A stretch of DNA of 7,037 nucleotides. Origin: Syntrophaceae bacterium (GTDB taxonomy: Bacteria; Desulfobacterota; Syntrophia; Syntrophales; UBA5619). The translations under genes were made by a program, and so were the position numbers. Location: assembly GCA_023249795.1 (NCBI GenBank), contig JAHFBU010000088.1, forward strand, positions 1 to 7,037. The letters run 5' to 3'. The notes under the pieces are model-generated. The model worked only from the letters and a program-made list of their open reading frames with translations. It was not told the DNA's origin and did not search any database. Positions 6,688-7,037 of the stretch are shown one piece after another. The number at the start of each line of letters is the position of its first letter. The first letter of the stretch is position 1.

Positions 6688-7037
6688 ATGAAACAAATCC
6701 TTTCTATTATCATCACGCTGCTACTAATTTCAGTTAATGCCTTTGCTTCTGACATTCAATTTCTTACTCATAGTTCGGACAAACAAACAAAGCTTGATAA
6801 AATAGGGGAGTTGAGAGGCATAAAACATGCGGGTAAGAGAGCATTTTATGTAGAAGTAATTCATGAAATGATGATTCTGATGAAAGTTTCAAGAAAGATT
6901 CAACAGGTACCATTGGCAAGAGGACTATCAATGGTACAAAATGAAAATGATTATGCGCTATTCAATCTTAGCCAGACACCTGAAAGGGAGGCTACGGTAA
7001 AATGGGTTGGGCCAATTCAGATAGAAACCGATTATTT
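6688..7037 (+). CDS. Exported solute-binding protein, family-3 (SBP_bac_3-like), 3' end outside the window
   Basis: The first 116 codons are visible. A signal peptide (KQILSIIITLLLISVNAFA, likely cleavage after A20) is followed by a domain with GELRGIKHAGKRAFYVEVIH, IQQVPLARGLSMVQNENDYA, LFNLSQTPERE and KWVGPI. The series RG..MVQ..ND.ALF....TPERE..KWVGPI is characteristic of family-3 amino-acid-type binding proteins used in sensing or transport in proteobacteria. The aromatic-proline segment (PPY/PPF) that usually precedes it near the N-terminus is absent here. The start is supported by GGAGG at 6675-6679, 8 nt upstream. The gene follows the sensor by 58 nt on the same strand with no terminator visible between them, so it is probably co-transcribed. 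Its base composition is clearly more AT-rich than its neighbours. Confidence 0.85.
   Translation, partial: MKQILSIIITLLLISVNAFASDIQFLTHSSDKQTKLDKIGELRGIKHAGKRAFYVEVIHEMMILMKVSRKIQQVPLARGLSMVQNENDYALFNLSQTPEREATVKWVGPIQIETDY

Overview
The window carries part of one housekeeping-type gene on the minus strand and a three-gene sensory-looking operon on the plus strand, separated by an intergenic region of about 480 bp. The organism is probably a Gram-negative proteobacterium in the broad sense, and a Desulfobacterota-like (former Deltaproteobacteria) lineage is my best guess. This rests on three things: an HrpA of the long type with the DUF3418-like C-terminal part, short palindromic repeats of the GTCATTCCCGC...GCGGGAAT type that are widespread in proteobacterial genomes, and periplasmic-binding-protein/PAS-sensor gene sets. 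The taxon is inference.

Positions 1-3262, minus strand: hrpA, a DEAH-box RNA helicase gene. It has no ATG start and its stop lies beyond the left edge. The frame is open for 1087 codons with all helicase motifs intact. Two 69-bp palindromic repeats (1343-1411 and 1892-1960) sit inside the gene in the same orientation and the same frame. Each adds 23 codons, and both fall at places that are linkers or loops in the E. coli protein. The many open frames on the plus strand across 1-3200 are antisense shadows of this gene.

Positions 3269-3748: intergenic. It holds a decayed relative of the same palindromic element (about 3287-3364), an AT-rich stretch with a good sigma70-like promoter (TTTTCA, 17 bp, TATTAT; 3570-3598), and a possible 24-codon leader ORF (3678-3752) whose stop overlaps the start of the next gene as ATGA.

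Positions 3749-7037, plus strand: an exported LuxP-like/sugar-type periplasmic binding protein (3749-4942), then after 25 nt a membrane sensor with two TM helices, a periplasmic domain, HAMP and two PAS domains but no kinase, cyclase or other output domain (4968-6629), then after 58 nt the start of a second exported binding protein of the family-3 type (6688 to the right edge). No ABC permease or ATPase is present, so the set looks like ligand sensing rather than uptake. By analogy with LuxP/LuxQ, the binding protein could report ligand to the sensor periplasmic domain. The output partner is not in the window and may lie downstream or elsewhere. Base composition falls visibly along the window, from GC-rich hrpA to a clearly AT-rich last gene.
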